Of a stretch of 64,000 bases of DNA, positions 34,425 through 43,027 are shown one piece after another. The notes beneath the pieces were generated by a model. The model made no database searches. It had not been told where the DNA came from and was given only the letters and a program-made list of their open reading frames with translations. Source of the DNA: Paenibacillus macerans. Lineage in GTDB: Bacteria > Bacillota > Bacilli > Paenibacillales > Paenibacillaceae. How positions within the stretch are numbered: position 1 is the first letter of the stretch; every line of letters starts with the position of its first letter. The position numbers and the translations under genes are program-made. Location of the stretch: positions 558,001-622,000 of the forward strand of contig NZ_UGSI01000002.1 of assembly GCF_900454495.1 (NCBI RefSeq), read 5' to 3'.

Positions 34425-35384
34425 ATGAAAACAAGATATTTAACAGCAATGTTGATTGTCTTATCCCTGGTCTCCTTGTTTATCGGAGTCAAGGGCATCT
34501 CCCTGCCGGGCCTGCTCCGTCTGGACGCCGAGCAGTGGGAGATTTTCCGCATTAGCCGGATTCCCCGGCTCGTCAGCATCATCATCGCCGGGGTCAGCAT
34601 GAGCATCGTCGGGCTGATCATGCAGCAGTTGACCCGCAACAAATTCGTGTCCCCGACGACGGCGGGCACGATGGATTCCGCCAGCTTCGGAATCATGATC
34701 TCGCTGCTGCTGTTTTCGGCGGCGGGGCCGCTGGCGAAAATCGCCGTTGCCTTCGTCTGCTCGCTCGCGGGCACTTATATTTTTATGCAAATCCTGGATC
34801 GCGTGAAATATAAGGATACGATTTTCATTCCGCTGGTCGGCTTGATGTTTGGCGGAATCGTCAGCTCGGCAACGACGTTTTTTGCCTATAAATACAATTT
34901 GATTCAAAGCATGTCCGCCTGGCTGCACGGCGATTTCTCGATGATCATGCAGGGGCGTTACGAGCTGCTGTACATCAGCGTTCCGCTGGTCGCGGCGGCT
35001 TATGGGTACGCTAACAAATTTACGGTCGCCGGGATGGGCGAGGAGTTTTCCGTGAATCTGGGGCTGAATTACAAGCGGGTCGTCAATCTCGGTCTGATGC
35101 TGGTGGCGCTGGTGACTTCGGTCGTCGTGCTGACGGTAGGGTCGATCCCTTTTCTCGGGTTGATTATTCCGAACCTCGTTACGATGTACCGGGGCGATAA
35201 CCTGAAAAACAATCTGCCCCACACGGCGTTGCTGGGGGCGGTCTTTGTGCTGGCTTGCGACATTTTGGGAAGGGTCATCATTTATCCGTATGAGGTTTCG
35301 ATCGGTCTAACCGTCGGGGTGATCGGGAGCGGCATCTTCCTGTATTTGCTGATGAGGAGAAACGCCTATGAGCCTAAGCCATAA
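34425..35384 (+). CDS. yclN: Iron-siderophore ABC transporter permease (YclN-like)
   Basis: This 319-residue FecCD-family permease has about nine helices. The N-terminal segment FRISRIPRLVSIIIAGVSMSIVGLIMQQLTRNKFVSPTTAGTMDSASFG closely follows Bacillus YclN, the petrobactin (catecholate) importer subunit. It is the first gene of the four-gene operon behind a Fur box and overlaps the next gene by 17 bp. The siderophore specificity is taken from the family and not shown here. Confidence 0.92.
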   Translation: MKTRYLTAMLIVLSLVSLFIGVKGISLPGLLRLDAEQWEIFRISRIPRLVSIIIAGVSMSIVGLIMQQLTRNKFVSPTTAGTMDSASFGIMISLLLFSAAGPLAKIAVAFVCSLAGTYIFMQILDRVKYKDTIFIPLVGLMFGGIVSSATTFFAYKYNLIQSMSAWLHGDFSMIMQGRYELLYISVPLVAAAYGYANKFTVAGMGEEFSVNLGLNYKRVVNLGLMLVALVTSVVVLTVGSIPFLGLIIPNLVTMYRGDNLKNNLPHTALLGAVFVLACDILGRVIIYPYEVSIGLTVGVIGSGIFLYLLMRRNAYEPKP

Positions 35385-36321
35385 AACGAAACTTGCGATT
35401 CTCGTCGGAATCGGCATTCTGCTCGTGGTCGTGTTTATGACGATCGACGTGGGCGGACATTGGGATTACATACTGCCGAGACGCGGCAAAAAGCTGCTTG
35501 CGATCCTTCTTACCGGAACGGCGGTTGCTTTTTCCACCGTAGTGTTTCAAACGATTACGAACAACCGGATTCTGACGCCGAGCATCATCGGGCTGGATTC
35601 GCTTTATATGCTGCTGCAGACGTTCATTGTTTTTCTGTTTGGCGGAACGGCGCTGACGCTAATGAGCAAAAACCTGCGCTTTCTGCTGGCGGTCGGGTTC
35701 ATGGTGCTGTTCGCGGGGCTGCTGTACCGCCTGCTGTTCCGAAAGGAAGGGCGCAACATCTACCACCTGCTGCTGATCGGCTTAGTGTTTGGGACGTTTT
35801 TTTCCAGTCTGTCGTCGTTTCTGCAAAAGCTGATCGATCCGAACGAATTTCTCGTTATCCAGGATAAAATGTTCGCCAGCTTCAACAACGTGGATACGGA
35901 TCTGCTAATGATCTCGCTGGCCGGCGTGCTGCTGGTGGGGTGGTACTTCGCCCGATTTTCCAAGTATCTCGATGTGCTTGCTTTGGGACGCGATCACGCG
36001 GTGAATCTGGGAATCAGTTACGAATTTGTCGTCAAAAGAATGCTGATCGTCGTGGCGGTCCTGATTTCGATCTCCACGGCATTGGTCGGGCCGATCACGT
36101 TCCTTGGCCTGCTGGTCGCCAACGTCGCCTATCAGTTTCTGGACACCTACCGCCACCAGACGTTGATCCTCGGCGCTTCCCTGATCAGCTTCATCGCCCT
36201 GCTCGGCGGACAGCTGCTCGTTGAACGAGTGTTTACGTTCTCCACCTCGCTAAGCGTAATCATCAACTTTATCGGCGGCGTTTACTTCATCTATTTAATG
36301 CTAAAGGAGAATAAGTCGTGA
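35368..36321 (+). CDS. yclO: Iron-siderophore ABC transporter permease (YclO-like)
   Basis: This second FecCD-type permease has 317 residues, with GTAVAFSTVVFQTITNNRILTPSIIGLDSLYMLLQTF near the start and VGPITFLGLLVANVAYQFL near the end, as in YclO. It forms the channel with the preceding permease. Its start lies inside the end of yclN and its stop overlaps yclP, showing tight translational coupling. Confidence 0.92.
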   Translation: MSLSHKTKLAILVGIGILLVVVFMTIDVGGHWDYILPRRGKKLLAILLTGTAVAFSTVVFQTITNNRILTPSIIGLDSLYMLLQTFIVFLFGGTALTLMSKNLRFLLAVGFMVLFAGLLYRLLFRKEGRNIYHLLLIGLVFGTFFSSLSSFLQKLIDPNEFLVIQDKMFASFNNVDTDLLMISLAGVLLVGWYFARFSKYLDVLALGRDHAVNLGISYEFVVKRMLIVVAVLISISTALVGPITFLGLLVANVAYQFLDTYRHQTLILGASLISFIALLGGQLLVERVFTFSTSLSVIINFIGGVYFIYLMLKENKS

Positions 36322-37079
36322 TTAAGGTCAGGGGAGTATCCAAACGATACGGCGGCAAAAAAGTGGTCGACAACGTAACGCTCGACATCGCGGAGGGAAA
36401 GATCACGTCTTTCATCGGCCCGAACGGCGCCGGCAAAAGCACGCTGATGTCGATGGTCAGCCGTTTGATCGCCAAGGACGAAGGCGAAATCATCATTAGC
36501 GGCAAGGAAATCGGCAGCTGGAACAGCAGGGAGCTGGCGCAAAAAATCTCCATTTTAAAGCAGTCCAATCATATCAACCTGCGGCTTACGGTCCGCGACC
36601 TGGTGGCATTCGGGCGTTTTCCTTATTCGCAAGGGAAGCTGACGAAGGAGGACCAACGGTACGTGGACGAAGCGATTCAGTATATGGACCTGGCGCCGAT
36701 GCAGCACAAATATTTGGATGAACTCAGCGGCGGACAAAAGCAGCGGGCTTTTATCGCCATGGTTATCGCCCAGGACACGGAATACGTGCTGCTCGACGAG
36801 CCGCTCAACAACCTGGATATGAAACATTCGGTACAGATCATGAAAGTGCTGCGCCGGCTTACGGATGAACTCGGCAAAACGGTCGTTCTGGTGATCCACG
36901 ATCTCAATTTCGCCTCCTGCTACTCCGATTACATCGTGGCTTTAAAAAACGGGGTCGTGGTCAGGGAAGGGATGAAGGATGAGATCATCGATCCCGCGGT
37001 TTTGCGGGAAGTGTACGAGATGGATATTCCGATCGAAAACATCGGCGGAAACCGGATTTGCGTATATTTTGCGGGCTAA
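36318..37079 (+). CDS. yclP: Iron-siderophore ABC transporter ATPase (YclP-like)
   Basis: This 253-residue ATPase has Walker A GPNGAGKST, signature LSGGQKQRAFIA, Walker B YVLLDEPLNNLD and the switch histidine in VLVIHDLNF. It starts at GTG overlapping the yclO stop. It drives uptake through YclN/YclO. Confidence 0.94.
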   Translation: MIKVRGVSKRYGGKKVVDNVTLDIAEGKITSFIGPNGAGKSTLMSMVSRLIAKDEGEIIISGKEIGSWNSRELAQKISILKQSNHINLRLTVRDLVAFGRFPYSQGKLTKEDQRYVDEAIQYMDLAPMQHKYLDELSGGQKQRAFIAMVIAQDTEYVLLDEPLNNLDMKHSVQIMKVLRRLTDELGKTVVLVIHDLNFASCYSDYIVALKNGVVVREGMKDEIIDPAVLREVYEMDIPIENIGGNRICVYFAG

Positions 37080-37144
37080 CGTGCGAAGGCTTCGGCATCG
37101 GGCCGGCTTTAGCACATTTGAACATATTTGAGGGGGAATGAACG

Positions 37145-38185
37145 ATGAATCGGAAAATTTCAATGTTGTTGATGATGGTCTTTTTGGTGGCAATCCTCGC
37201 GGCTTGCGGCTCGAATCAAGGCGGAAGCGCGGCGGGGAACGGTGGCAATGCGGCCTCCGGGACGAATGCCGGAGCCAGCGCGGGGAGTACGAATACCGCC
37301 GAACCGGCGAGCGCCGATGCAATTGGGTCGGAGGCGGAGGAACTGTCGATCAAACATCAGCTGGGGGAAGCCAAAGTCAAGAAAAACCCGGGCAATGTCG
37401 TCGTTTTTGACTACGGCGTACTGGAAACGCTGGATAAGCTGGGCGTGGAGGCAGCGGCGGTGCCGCAGGGGAACTTGCCGGCGCATTTGAAAAAATACGA
37501 AGACGCCAAATACACGAACGCCGGCACGCTGTTCGAGCCGGATTTCGAGAAGCTGAACGCGCTTGAGCCCGGGGTGATCTTCATTTCCGGCCGGTCTTCG
37601 GAAGCGTACGAGGAGCTTAACAAAATCGCCCCGACGATCTTTATGGGCGTCGATACGAAAAACTACCTCGAATCGTTTACGGAGAACGTGAAAACGCTGG
37701 GACGGATTTTCGGCAAGGAAGCCGAAGCCGAGCAGGAGCTGGCGGCGATCAGCGATTCGATTCAAGCGGTCAAAGAAACGGCGGCGGCCGGCGGTAAGAA
37801 AGGGCTCGTCATCCTGACGACCGGCGGCAAAGTGAGCGCTTATGGTCCGGGCTCGCGGTTCGGCTTGATTCATGACGTGTTCGGCGTGCCCGCGGTGGAC
37901 GACACGATCGAAGCTTCGACGCACGGTCAAAGCATCTCCTTCGAATACGTCGCCGAGAAAAACCCGGATTACCTGTTCGTTGTAGACCGCGACGCCGTTG
38001 TTGCCGAGGAGGACAAACAGGCCGAACCGGCCGCCAAACTGGTCGAAAACGATCTGGTGAAGAAAACGAACGCTTACAGAAACGGCAAGATCATTTACCT
38101 TGACGCGAACTATTGGTACCTCTCCGGGGGCGGGCTGCTGTCCATGCCGGAAATGCTGAAGGAAGTCCAGGAAGGGATAAAATAA
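37145..38185 (+). CDS. yclQ: Iron-siderophore-binding lipoprotein (YclQ-like)
   Basis: This 346-residue helical-backbone binding protein has a lipoprotein signal (lipobox LAAC, Cys21) followed by a Gly/Ala/Asn linker. Segments such as IKHQLGEAKVKKNPGNVVVFDYGVLETLDKLGVE and NAGTLFEPDFEKLNALEPGVIFISGR follow the YclQ pattern. It is the last gene of the Fur-controlled operon, 65 bp after yclP. Confidence 0.92.
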   Translation: MNRKISMLLMMVFLVAILAACGSNQGGSAAGNGGNAASGTNAGASAGSTNTAEPASADAIGSEAEELSIKHQLGEAKVKKNPGNVVVFDYGVLETLDKLGVEAAAVPQGNLPAHLKKYEDAKYTNAGTLFEPDFEKLNALEPGVIFISGRSSEAYEELNKIAPTIFMGVDTKNYLESFTENVKTLGRIFGKEAEAEQELAAISDSIQAVKETAAAGGKKGLVILTTGGKVSAYGPGSRFGLIHDVFGVPAVDDTIEASTHGQSISFEYVAEKNPDYLFVVDRDAVVAEEDKQAEPAAKLVENDLVKKTNAYRNGKIIYLDANYWYLSGGGLLSMPEMLKEVQEGIK

Positions 38186-38194
38186 AGTAAACAA

Positions 38195-38229
38195 AGCAGG
38201 ATTCCGTGGGGAGTCCTGCTCTTTTTTTT
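38195..38229. terminator. Terminator between yclQ and the serine hydrolase gene
   Basis: AGCAGGA pairs with TCCTGCT, followed by eight T on the plus strand. It ends the ycl operon and touches the 3' end of the convergent hydrolase gene. Confidence 0.85.
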
Positions 38230-38231
38230 GC

Positions 38232-39338
38232 TTAACCGGCGCCGCCAAGGGTTTGGATGACCTGCTGCTTAAAATGATCGTCGGTTAAGTATTTTTGCAA
38301 AAACAAGTCCAGCTTCTTGCCCAGCCACATGATTTCCAGCCCCTGGGGTTCGTGAATGAACAGGGCCAGCTGAATCCGGTTGCCTTGTTTGTCTTCGCAA
38401 TATAAGGTCTGATTCATAATGCTCAGGCTTGAGCCGCCCTTGGACCCGATAGTTATGTACCTGGATTCCGGCTTTGGCTTACGTTCCATGATCTCCCTGG
38501 CGATCCGGGCCGCTTCCGGGGAAAGCGATTCGCCTTTCTGGATGTTTTGCAGCAGGACGGCATATTCTTTGACCGTGGCGCCCGGCAGTTTGGATGACCA
38601 GATCCGCTGAACCGGTATAGGGGTGCTGCGGTCGTGCAGCGACGGAATCGACTCCGGGTTTTGCCGGATCCAATCGAAAATGAGCTGCGCTTTGGCGGCG
38701 TATTCCTGGTCCGTCAACCCTTTCATCGCTTGCTCCGCCTGCCTGTGCGGCATATGCTCGTATTTGGTCATATACCCGTACATCAGCATGGCCGAAGAGA
38801 CTGGAAATATCGGATCGTGCCGGGACAGGGCGAGTTTTTGGATGCGGGCGTTGATGTTGTCCAGGCCAAGCCTCTCCATGAAATATTCCGTATTGGCATT
38901 GGAGCTGTAGTGGATCATGCCTTTGGCAGCTTCCATCAAGGAAACCGTGCCGTCTGCGGTTACGGCAGGACCCAGCGCGTCCAGCCAGCTTGGGTGCGCG
39001 CCTCCATCCGTTCCCGGAATATAGAAGCGGCGAAGCGAATCAAGAGGCACGGCTTCATTCATATCGATGCGCCCCTCCGCCGCCTGTTCGGCCAACTCTA
39101 TGGCCAATATGATTTTGAGCACGCTGGCCAGCGGCCGCTTGACATCGGACTGATAATCGATCAGTACCCGATCATTTTCCATGACATACATTGAGGCGAG
39201 CTCCGGATGAGCCGCCAGAAACTGCAGGACATCCGCTTCCGTTTTGCGCTCGTCTTTCCGCTTGGCGTAGAATACCAGCAGCCCAAAGGACACAGCACTC
39301 AAAACAAGCACCGCGGCTACTATAATAAGTACTATCAA
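38232..39338 (-). CDS. Membrane-anchored beta-lactamase-like serine hydrolase
   Basis: I start at TTG (39336-39338) because AAGGAGG stands six bases before it; an upstream frame extension has no ribosome site. The 368-residue product opens with a hydrophobic anchor, followed by a penicillin-recognising fold: PLASVLK (SxxK), YSSNANTEYF (SxN) and GSKGGS (KTG-like, with Gly for Thr). This is the class A beta-lactamase/serine hydrolase arrangement. The KGG variant makes true beta-lactam hydrolysis uncertain; a peptidase or transpeptidase role is possible. Confidence 0.85.
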   Translation of the reverse strand: MIVLIIVAAVLVLSAVSFGLLVFYAKRKDERKTEADVLQFLAAHPELASMYVMENDRVLIDYQSDVKRPLASVLKIILAIELAEQAAEGRIDMNEAVPLDSLRRFYIPGTDGGAHPSWLDALGPAVTADGTVSLMEAAKGMIHYSSNANTEYFMERLGLDNINARIQKLALSRHDPIFPVSSAMLMYGYMTKYEHMPHRQAEQAMKGLTDQEYAAKAQLIFDWIRQNPESIPSLHDRSTPIPVQRIWSSKLPGATVKEYAVLLQNIQKGESLSPEAARIAREIMERKPKPESRYITIGSKGGSSLSIMNQTLYCEDKQGNRIQLALFIHEPQGLEIMWLGKKLDLFLQKYLTDDHFKQQVIQTLGGAG

Positions 39339-39685
39339 TAGGAACCTCCTTATCGGGGATAAAAAATTTCTTAATCTTTTTACGCACAATAAGGTGTGCA
39401 GGTTCCACGAAAGGTTGGCTTTGGGTAACCACGTTAATTTGGAAAAAGCAAAACCTTGATGTATTTTTCTGGATGTTCCTTAAAAAAGCATTTAATATTA
39501 TGTATAGCCTAGTGCTTCCTTTTGAAAATTAATATTTCGTATCAATATAATTATTGAGTCAATTTCATAATTCAAAACGCTTGATATAACTGGATTTTTT
39601 GGGCATAGAAAAAGGAGTACCTCCCCAAATCTCGAAGTAATAGTGACCAAACCAAACTCGAGAAAGAGAAACGGAGGTAATCCCT
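39339..39685. other. AT-rich intergenic stretch before the transposase gene
   Basis: There is no gene or recognised signal. GC drops sharply here compared with the left side, and the transposase's left end probably lies within it, but I could not find matching terminal inverted repeats. Confidence 0.5.
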
Positions 39686-39709
39686 ATCTATTCAATTCGC
39701 CAAACGGAG

Positions 39710-41128
39710 TTGTTTTCCTTCGAGGAATTAATGGAAATGCGCCCCGAAGATAAGTACAGCCAAATCTTCGAGCATTTGGATCTTGCCCCAGTCATGCAGG
39801 CACTCAGCAAACCAAAACGTCGCGGGCGTAAGGAAGAATTAAATTATCCAGCCATGGTATATTCGCTGCTCATCGCAAAGATGGAGGGTATAGAATTCGT
39901 CTCTTCCATCATAAAACGTCTGGAAAGCAGCGAGGAGTTTCGCATCCAATGCCGGTTCACCGGCTCGGACCGTATACCAAGCGAATCGACCTACTCTCGG
40001 CTGAATCTGGCGCTGCAGCAAAAGGGTCTGCTCGAACAGGTGCTGGACCGTTTGGTGAGAGCCGCTCATGCCGAGGGTTTCTTAACGGGAGCTCATATCG
40101 CCGTCGATTCCTCGGCGGTTGAAGCGTGGGACTGCCAATATGGAGAATCTGCTGCCAAACGCCGAGCCGCAAGGAAACAGAAGCAAAAGAAGGAATCTTC
40201 GGTGCAACAGCTCGAAATGGAGCCCGTTCTCCCCGTGTCTGAGACCGAACCCACGAAGCCGACAAAGCCGGTTTACGGGCGTGGAAATTGCTCGGCCGAA
40301 GAAAAGGAGCGCCGCCGTAAAGAACGGGAAGCATACGAGGCGAGCCTGCCCCCTTTCGAAAAGAAAATAGAAAACATGTTGCCCTTCACCTACGACGAGC
40401 TGTTTGAAGCGATGCCCAGGTCTGCTTCGCGTTGCACCAAGAAAAATTCGAAAGGCAAGCTCACCACCTGGTATGGCTATAAAGCCAACATCGTAGTGGA
40501 TACCGATAGTCAGTATGTGCTCAGCGGGGTACTGAGCTCGGCTCATTTGAACGACCAACGCATGGCTGTACTGTTGCTCAAAGGTCTTCCACTTAAGTTT
40601 CCCATGCTGAAGGTGAAATATGGGTTGGGGGACAAAGGCTACGACAGCACGCCCATTTACGAGTTGATTCGTTCGCTCCAAGCTTACCCGATCATTGATA
40701 TCATCCACCATACGGCTCCGCCGGAAGGGATGAATCTTGATTATGGTCCGGTTTGCAAAGAAGGCCACGCCTATCGGTACGACAGCTTTGATCCCAAGTA
40801 TGAGACACTTCGGTATACCCGTCCAAGCGAGTGCAAGGAATGTCCGTTTGCGGAATCCGGCTGCCAAAAGGTGTTTAAAATTCGGATCGAAACGGACGTG
40901 CGTAAGCACACCTATCCGGCAAGAGGCAGCAAAGGGTTTAAAGAACTGTACAAAAAGCGAACGGCTGTCGAGCGTGTCTTTGCCTATCTCAAGGGTTACT
41001 ATGGATTGAAACGAACACGTCACCGCGGTGTCCGAGCCAACGTCGACTTCCAACTCAGTATACTTGCGTACAACCTAACCAAGTTTGCACTCGATAAGTT
41101 GAATAAACGCCTGCCTCAAGCAGCATAA
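39710..41128 (+). CDS. DDE transposase, IS1182/IS5-superfamily-like
   Basis: This 472-residue transposase has an N-terminal domain (KPKRRGRKEELNYPAMVYSLLIAKMEGI), a first catalytic Asp in HIAVDSSAVEAW, a second in GLGDKGYDS and the Glu motif ERVFAYLKGYYGLKRTRHRG. The insert between the first two includes a charged stretch. The coordinates use a TTG start. A better ribosome site (CGGAGG at 39672-39677) instead points to a non-standard ATC codon at 39686, giving IYSIRQTELFSFEE at the N-terminus, as if an original ATG had mutated. Terminal repeats were not found. It marks the left edge of the AT-rich island. Confidence 0.85.
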   Translation: MFSFEELMEMRPEDKYSQIFEHLDLAPVMQALSKPKRRGRKEELNYPAMVYSLLIAKMEGIEFVSSIIKRLESSEEFRIQCRFTGSDRIPSESTYSRLNLALQQKGLLEQVLDRLVRAAHAEGFLTGAHIAVDSSAVEAWDCQYGESAAKRRAARKQKQKKESSVQQLEMEPVLPVSETEPTKPTKPVYGRGNCSAEEKERRRKEREAYEASLPPFEKKIENMLPFTYDELFEAMPRSASRCTKKNSKGKLTTWYGYKANIVVDTDSQYVLSGVLSSAHLNDQRMAVLLLKGLPLKFPMLKVKYGLGDKGYDSTPIYELIRSLQAYPIIDIIHHTAPPEGMNLDYGPVCKEGHAYRYDSFDPKYETLRYTRPSECKECPFAESGCQKVFKIRIETDVRKHTYPARGSKGFKELYKKRTAVERVFAYLKGYYGLKRTRHRGVRANVDFQLSILAYNLTKFALDKLNKRLPQAA

Positions 41129-41138
41129 CCGTATTTTT

Positions 41139-41720
41139 TTAAACAAGCAGCATTTTATTTTCGGTAATTATAGCTCTATATTCGAATCGAATTATGAAAT
41201 TGACTCTATAATTATTTTGAATTATTTTTCTAGCTCTATATATATTCTGCTTTACCGAACCTTCAGTTATCATTAATATATTGGCTATTTCTTTATAGCT
41301 TAATTGCTTTACAACTCGGAGATAAATAGTTTCTCTTAGTTTTAAAGGAAGCTCTGTTATATCATGTAGCAGACTTTTTAATTTCATATATTCTGCAATG
41401 TTATTGGAGTCATGCAACTTATTTATTATGTCATCAATGTTTACCGAACAACTATCTCTTCTATATTTTCTGATATAATTTAAAGTTGTGTTTCTTGTTA
41501 CAGTAAGTAACCAAGGTTTTAATTTATTCTCATTAATTTTAGTTAAATCTCTCCCTATTATTCTAATAAATGCTTCCTGCAAAATGTCTTCTGTTGAGTA
41601 ATGATTCCGGACAGTTGAATTTACAAAATTATAATATGAGCGATAAAAATGTTTGAATACTTTCTTTTGACGATCATTATTCAAAAGTGAGAAATTCTCA
41701 AGATCATTTTTTGAAAGCAT
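41139..41720 (-). CDS. ECF-type RNA polymerase sigma factor of the peptide island
   Basis: This 193-residue sigma factor has region 2 (FKHFYRSYYNFVNSTVRNHYSTEDILQEAFIRIIGRD, WLLTVTRNTTLNYIRKYRRD) and region 4 (LPLKLRETIYLRVVKQLSYKEIANILMITEGSVKQNIYRARKII). No anti-sigma factor gene is adjacent, which is unusual for ECF factors. It is the third gene of a leftward operon with the MauE-like and redoxin genes, 48 bp after the redoxin stop. The likely targets are the two divergent promoters with the element TGTAACA-N17-GTTATAT at 42894-43000. Codon use is much more AT-rich than in the flanking genes. Confidence 0.92.
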   Translation of the reverse strand: MLSKNDLENFSLLNNDRQKKVFKHFYRSYYNFVNSTVRNHYSTEDILQEAFIRIIGRDLTKINENKLKPWLLTVTRNTTLNYIRKYRRDSCSVNIDDIINKLHDSNNIAEYMKLKSLLHDITELPLKLRETIYLRVVKQLSYKEIANILMITEGSVKQNIYRARKIIQNNYRVNFIIRFEYRAIITENKMLLV

Positions 41721-41768
41721 TGGATTTCTCCTTTTAATAAAAATATCCTCTCGATCCTTCTCTTTTTT

Positions 41769-42338
41769 TTAACTAACTTCATCCATATTAACAGTAGAAA
41801 TATTGTTTTGAAGCAATACACCTATATCATCTCTATTTTGAATAATTCCCTTATTTATGATTTCCCCAGTGTTAGAAACAACATAACAAAAAGGGAAAGT
41901 ACTTGTTCCATATTTGTACATTTCATCAAGTTCAACGTGATGAATCGGAAGTTTTAATTTATATTTACTTTTATTGTAAATAACACTATTTAATGGAGCT
42001 ATCATTATGGAGATGACTTGGTAGTTAGGCAAGTTATCTGCTATAGAGTCCATTTGTGGATAGAGTCTCTCACAAGCATTACAACCATGTACACTAAAAA
42101 GAACGATAGAACCTAAATGATTCGAATTATTTAGTTCAATTACTTCATTTGTTATTGTTAAAAGACTGAGGCTTGGGAAAAAGCTTCCTATTTCAAGGTG
42201 TTTGTTGCTATTAGATTCTGTCATGGAATAATTTACTGAAGCAGCTTCGTAGCTCTTATTGAAAATATAGGTCATAAAAAAAAGCATAATTATAATTATG
42301 AACCATTGAGCAACTTCGAATAATTGTAAGAAACTCAT
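41769..42338 (-). CDS. Membrane-tethered thioredoxin-like protein (MauD/TlpA-like)
   Basis: The 189-residue product has an N-terminal anchor (residues 11-27, QWFIIIIMLFFMTYIF) and then a thioredoxin fold outside the membrane, with active site HGCNACERL (Cys86 and Cys89) and the cis-proline region STFPFCYVV. The role inferred is thiol-disulfide exchange at the outer face of the membrane. It lies 16 bp after the MauE-like gene; MauE with MauD helps form the many disulfides of methylamine dehydrogenase small subunit. Here the likely client is the eight-cysteine peptide encoded divergently. Confidence 0.85.
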   Translation of the reverse strand: MSFLQLFEVAQWFIIIIMLFFMTYIFNKSYEAASVNYSMTESNSNKHLEIGSFFPSLSLLTITNEVIELNNSNHLGSIVLFSVHGCNACERLYPQMDSIADNLPNYQVISIMIAPLNSVIYNKSKYKLKLPIHHVELDEMYKYGTSTFPFCYVVSNTGEIINKGIIQNRDDIGVLLQNNISTVNMDEVS

Positions 42339-42354
42339 TTTTTATTCAATCCTC

Positions 42355-42864
42355 CTATTTTGATATTTTATTGAATTTTAAGAAAGAATTAGAGACCGCA
42401 TATAAACATATAAATGAGACACTTAATAGGACAGATAATAAAACTTCATATGGATCAACTAAGTTCAAACTTGCAGTACTAAATAGTAGAACGATAGATA
42501 ATATAGTAAGAGCGAAAATTCTGTACAATGTAGACTTCCCAAGTTCTTCTGGAACCCAGTCACCGAAGCAATTGCATGTAATTTTTGATTTCAGTGCTGT
42601 AGCTCTCCAAACAGCCCATAAATAACTTGAAATTAATAAAAATGAAATATAGACACCGTAAGAAGATAAATTATCTAAAAATAATAAAATGCCACAAAGT
42701 AACTCTAAAAGAATAATGAGATAAGTTCCGAATGATATTAATTTTCTAGATTGGATTAGTTTTGATACAGTTACCTTAAATGATTTTAAAGAAAACAATT
42801 TTAAAATACCTGAAGAAATCATAATGACAGCAAGAAAGACTCGAAAATAGATAACTAAAGTCAT
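42355..42864 (-). CDS. MauE/DoxX-like redox membrane protein
   Basis: The start is taken at the ATG (42862-42864) behind AAGGAGG; the longer frame would overlap the promoter element. The 169-residue protein has four or so helices (YFRVFLAVIMISSGILKLF, FGTYLIILLELLCGILLFL, YGVYISFLLISSYLWAVWRA, YRIFALTILSIVLLF) and the family's CxCFG motif in KITCNCFGD (Cys97, Cys99). MauE-type proteins are thought to feed oxidising equivalents to a partner redoxin. It is the first gene of the leftward operon (MauE-like, redoxin, sigma factor). Confidence 0.85.
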   Translation of the reverse strand: MTLVIYFRVFLAVIMISSGILKLFSLKSFKVTVSKLIQSRKLISFGTYLIILLELLCGILLFLDNLSSYGVYISFLLISSYLWAVWRATALKSKITCNCFGDWVPEELGKSTLYRIFALTILSIVLLFSTASLNLVDPYEVLLSVLLSVSFICLYAVSNSFLKFNKISK

Positions 42865-42893
42865 ATAATACCTCCTTAAAAACATTTTTATAA

Positions 42894-42925
42894 CATATAA
42901 CACCAAAAAAGGAGGTTTTGTTACA
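42894..42925 (-). promoter_or_regulatory. Putative ECF promoter, leftward (MauE-like operon)
   Basis: On the minus strand, TGTAACA (42919-42925) and GTTATATG (42894-42901) are separated by 17 bases. The same two boxes with the same spacing occur at 42969-43000 on the plus strand. TGTAAC resembles the AAC-type -35 of ECF factors. It lies about 30 bp before the MauE-like start codon. Confidence 0.6.
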
Positions 42926-42968
42926 AAAATAATAAAAAAATAATAATTTAATATTTTTTATAATTCAA

Positions 42969-43000
42969 TGTAACATTCGACATTAGAAATTGGTTATATA
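42969..43000 (+). promoter_or_regulatory. Putative ECF promoter, rightward (peptide gene)
   Basis: TGTAACA (42969-42975) and GTTATATA (42993-43000) are separated by 17 bases, the same as the leftward copy. The peptide gene starts 59 bp later. A TATAAT-like sequence overlaps the downstream box, so a sigma-A component cannot be excluded. Confidence 0.6.
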
Positions 43001-43027
43001 TAATAGACCAACAGCGAGATAAGCTTC

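Noticed and set aside
39600..41145. Terminal inverted repeats of the DDE transposon
   Set aside because: No convincing matching ends were found on the two sides, so element borders are not annotated.
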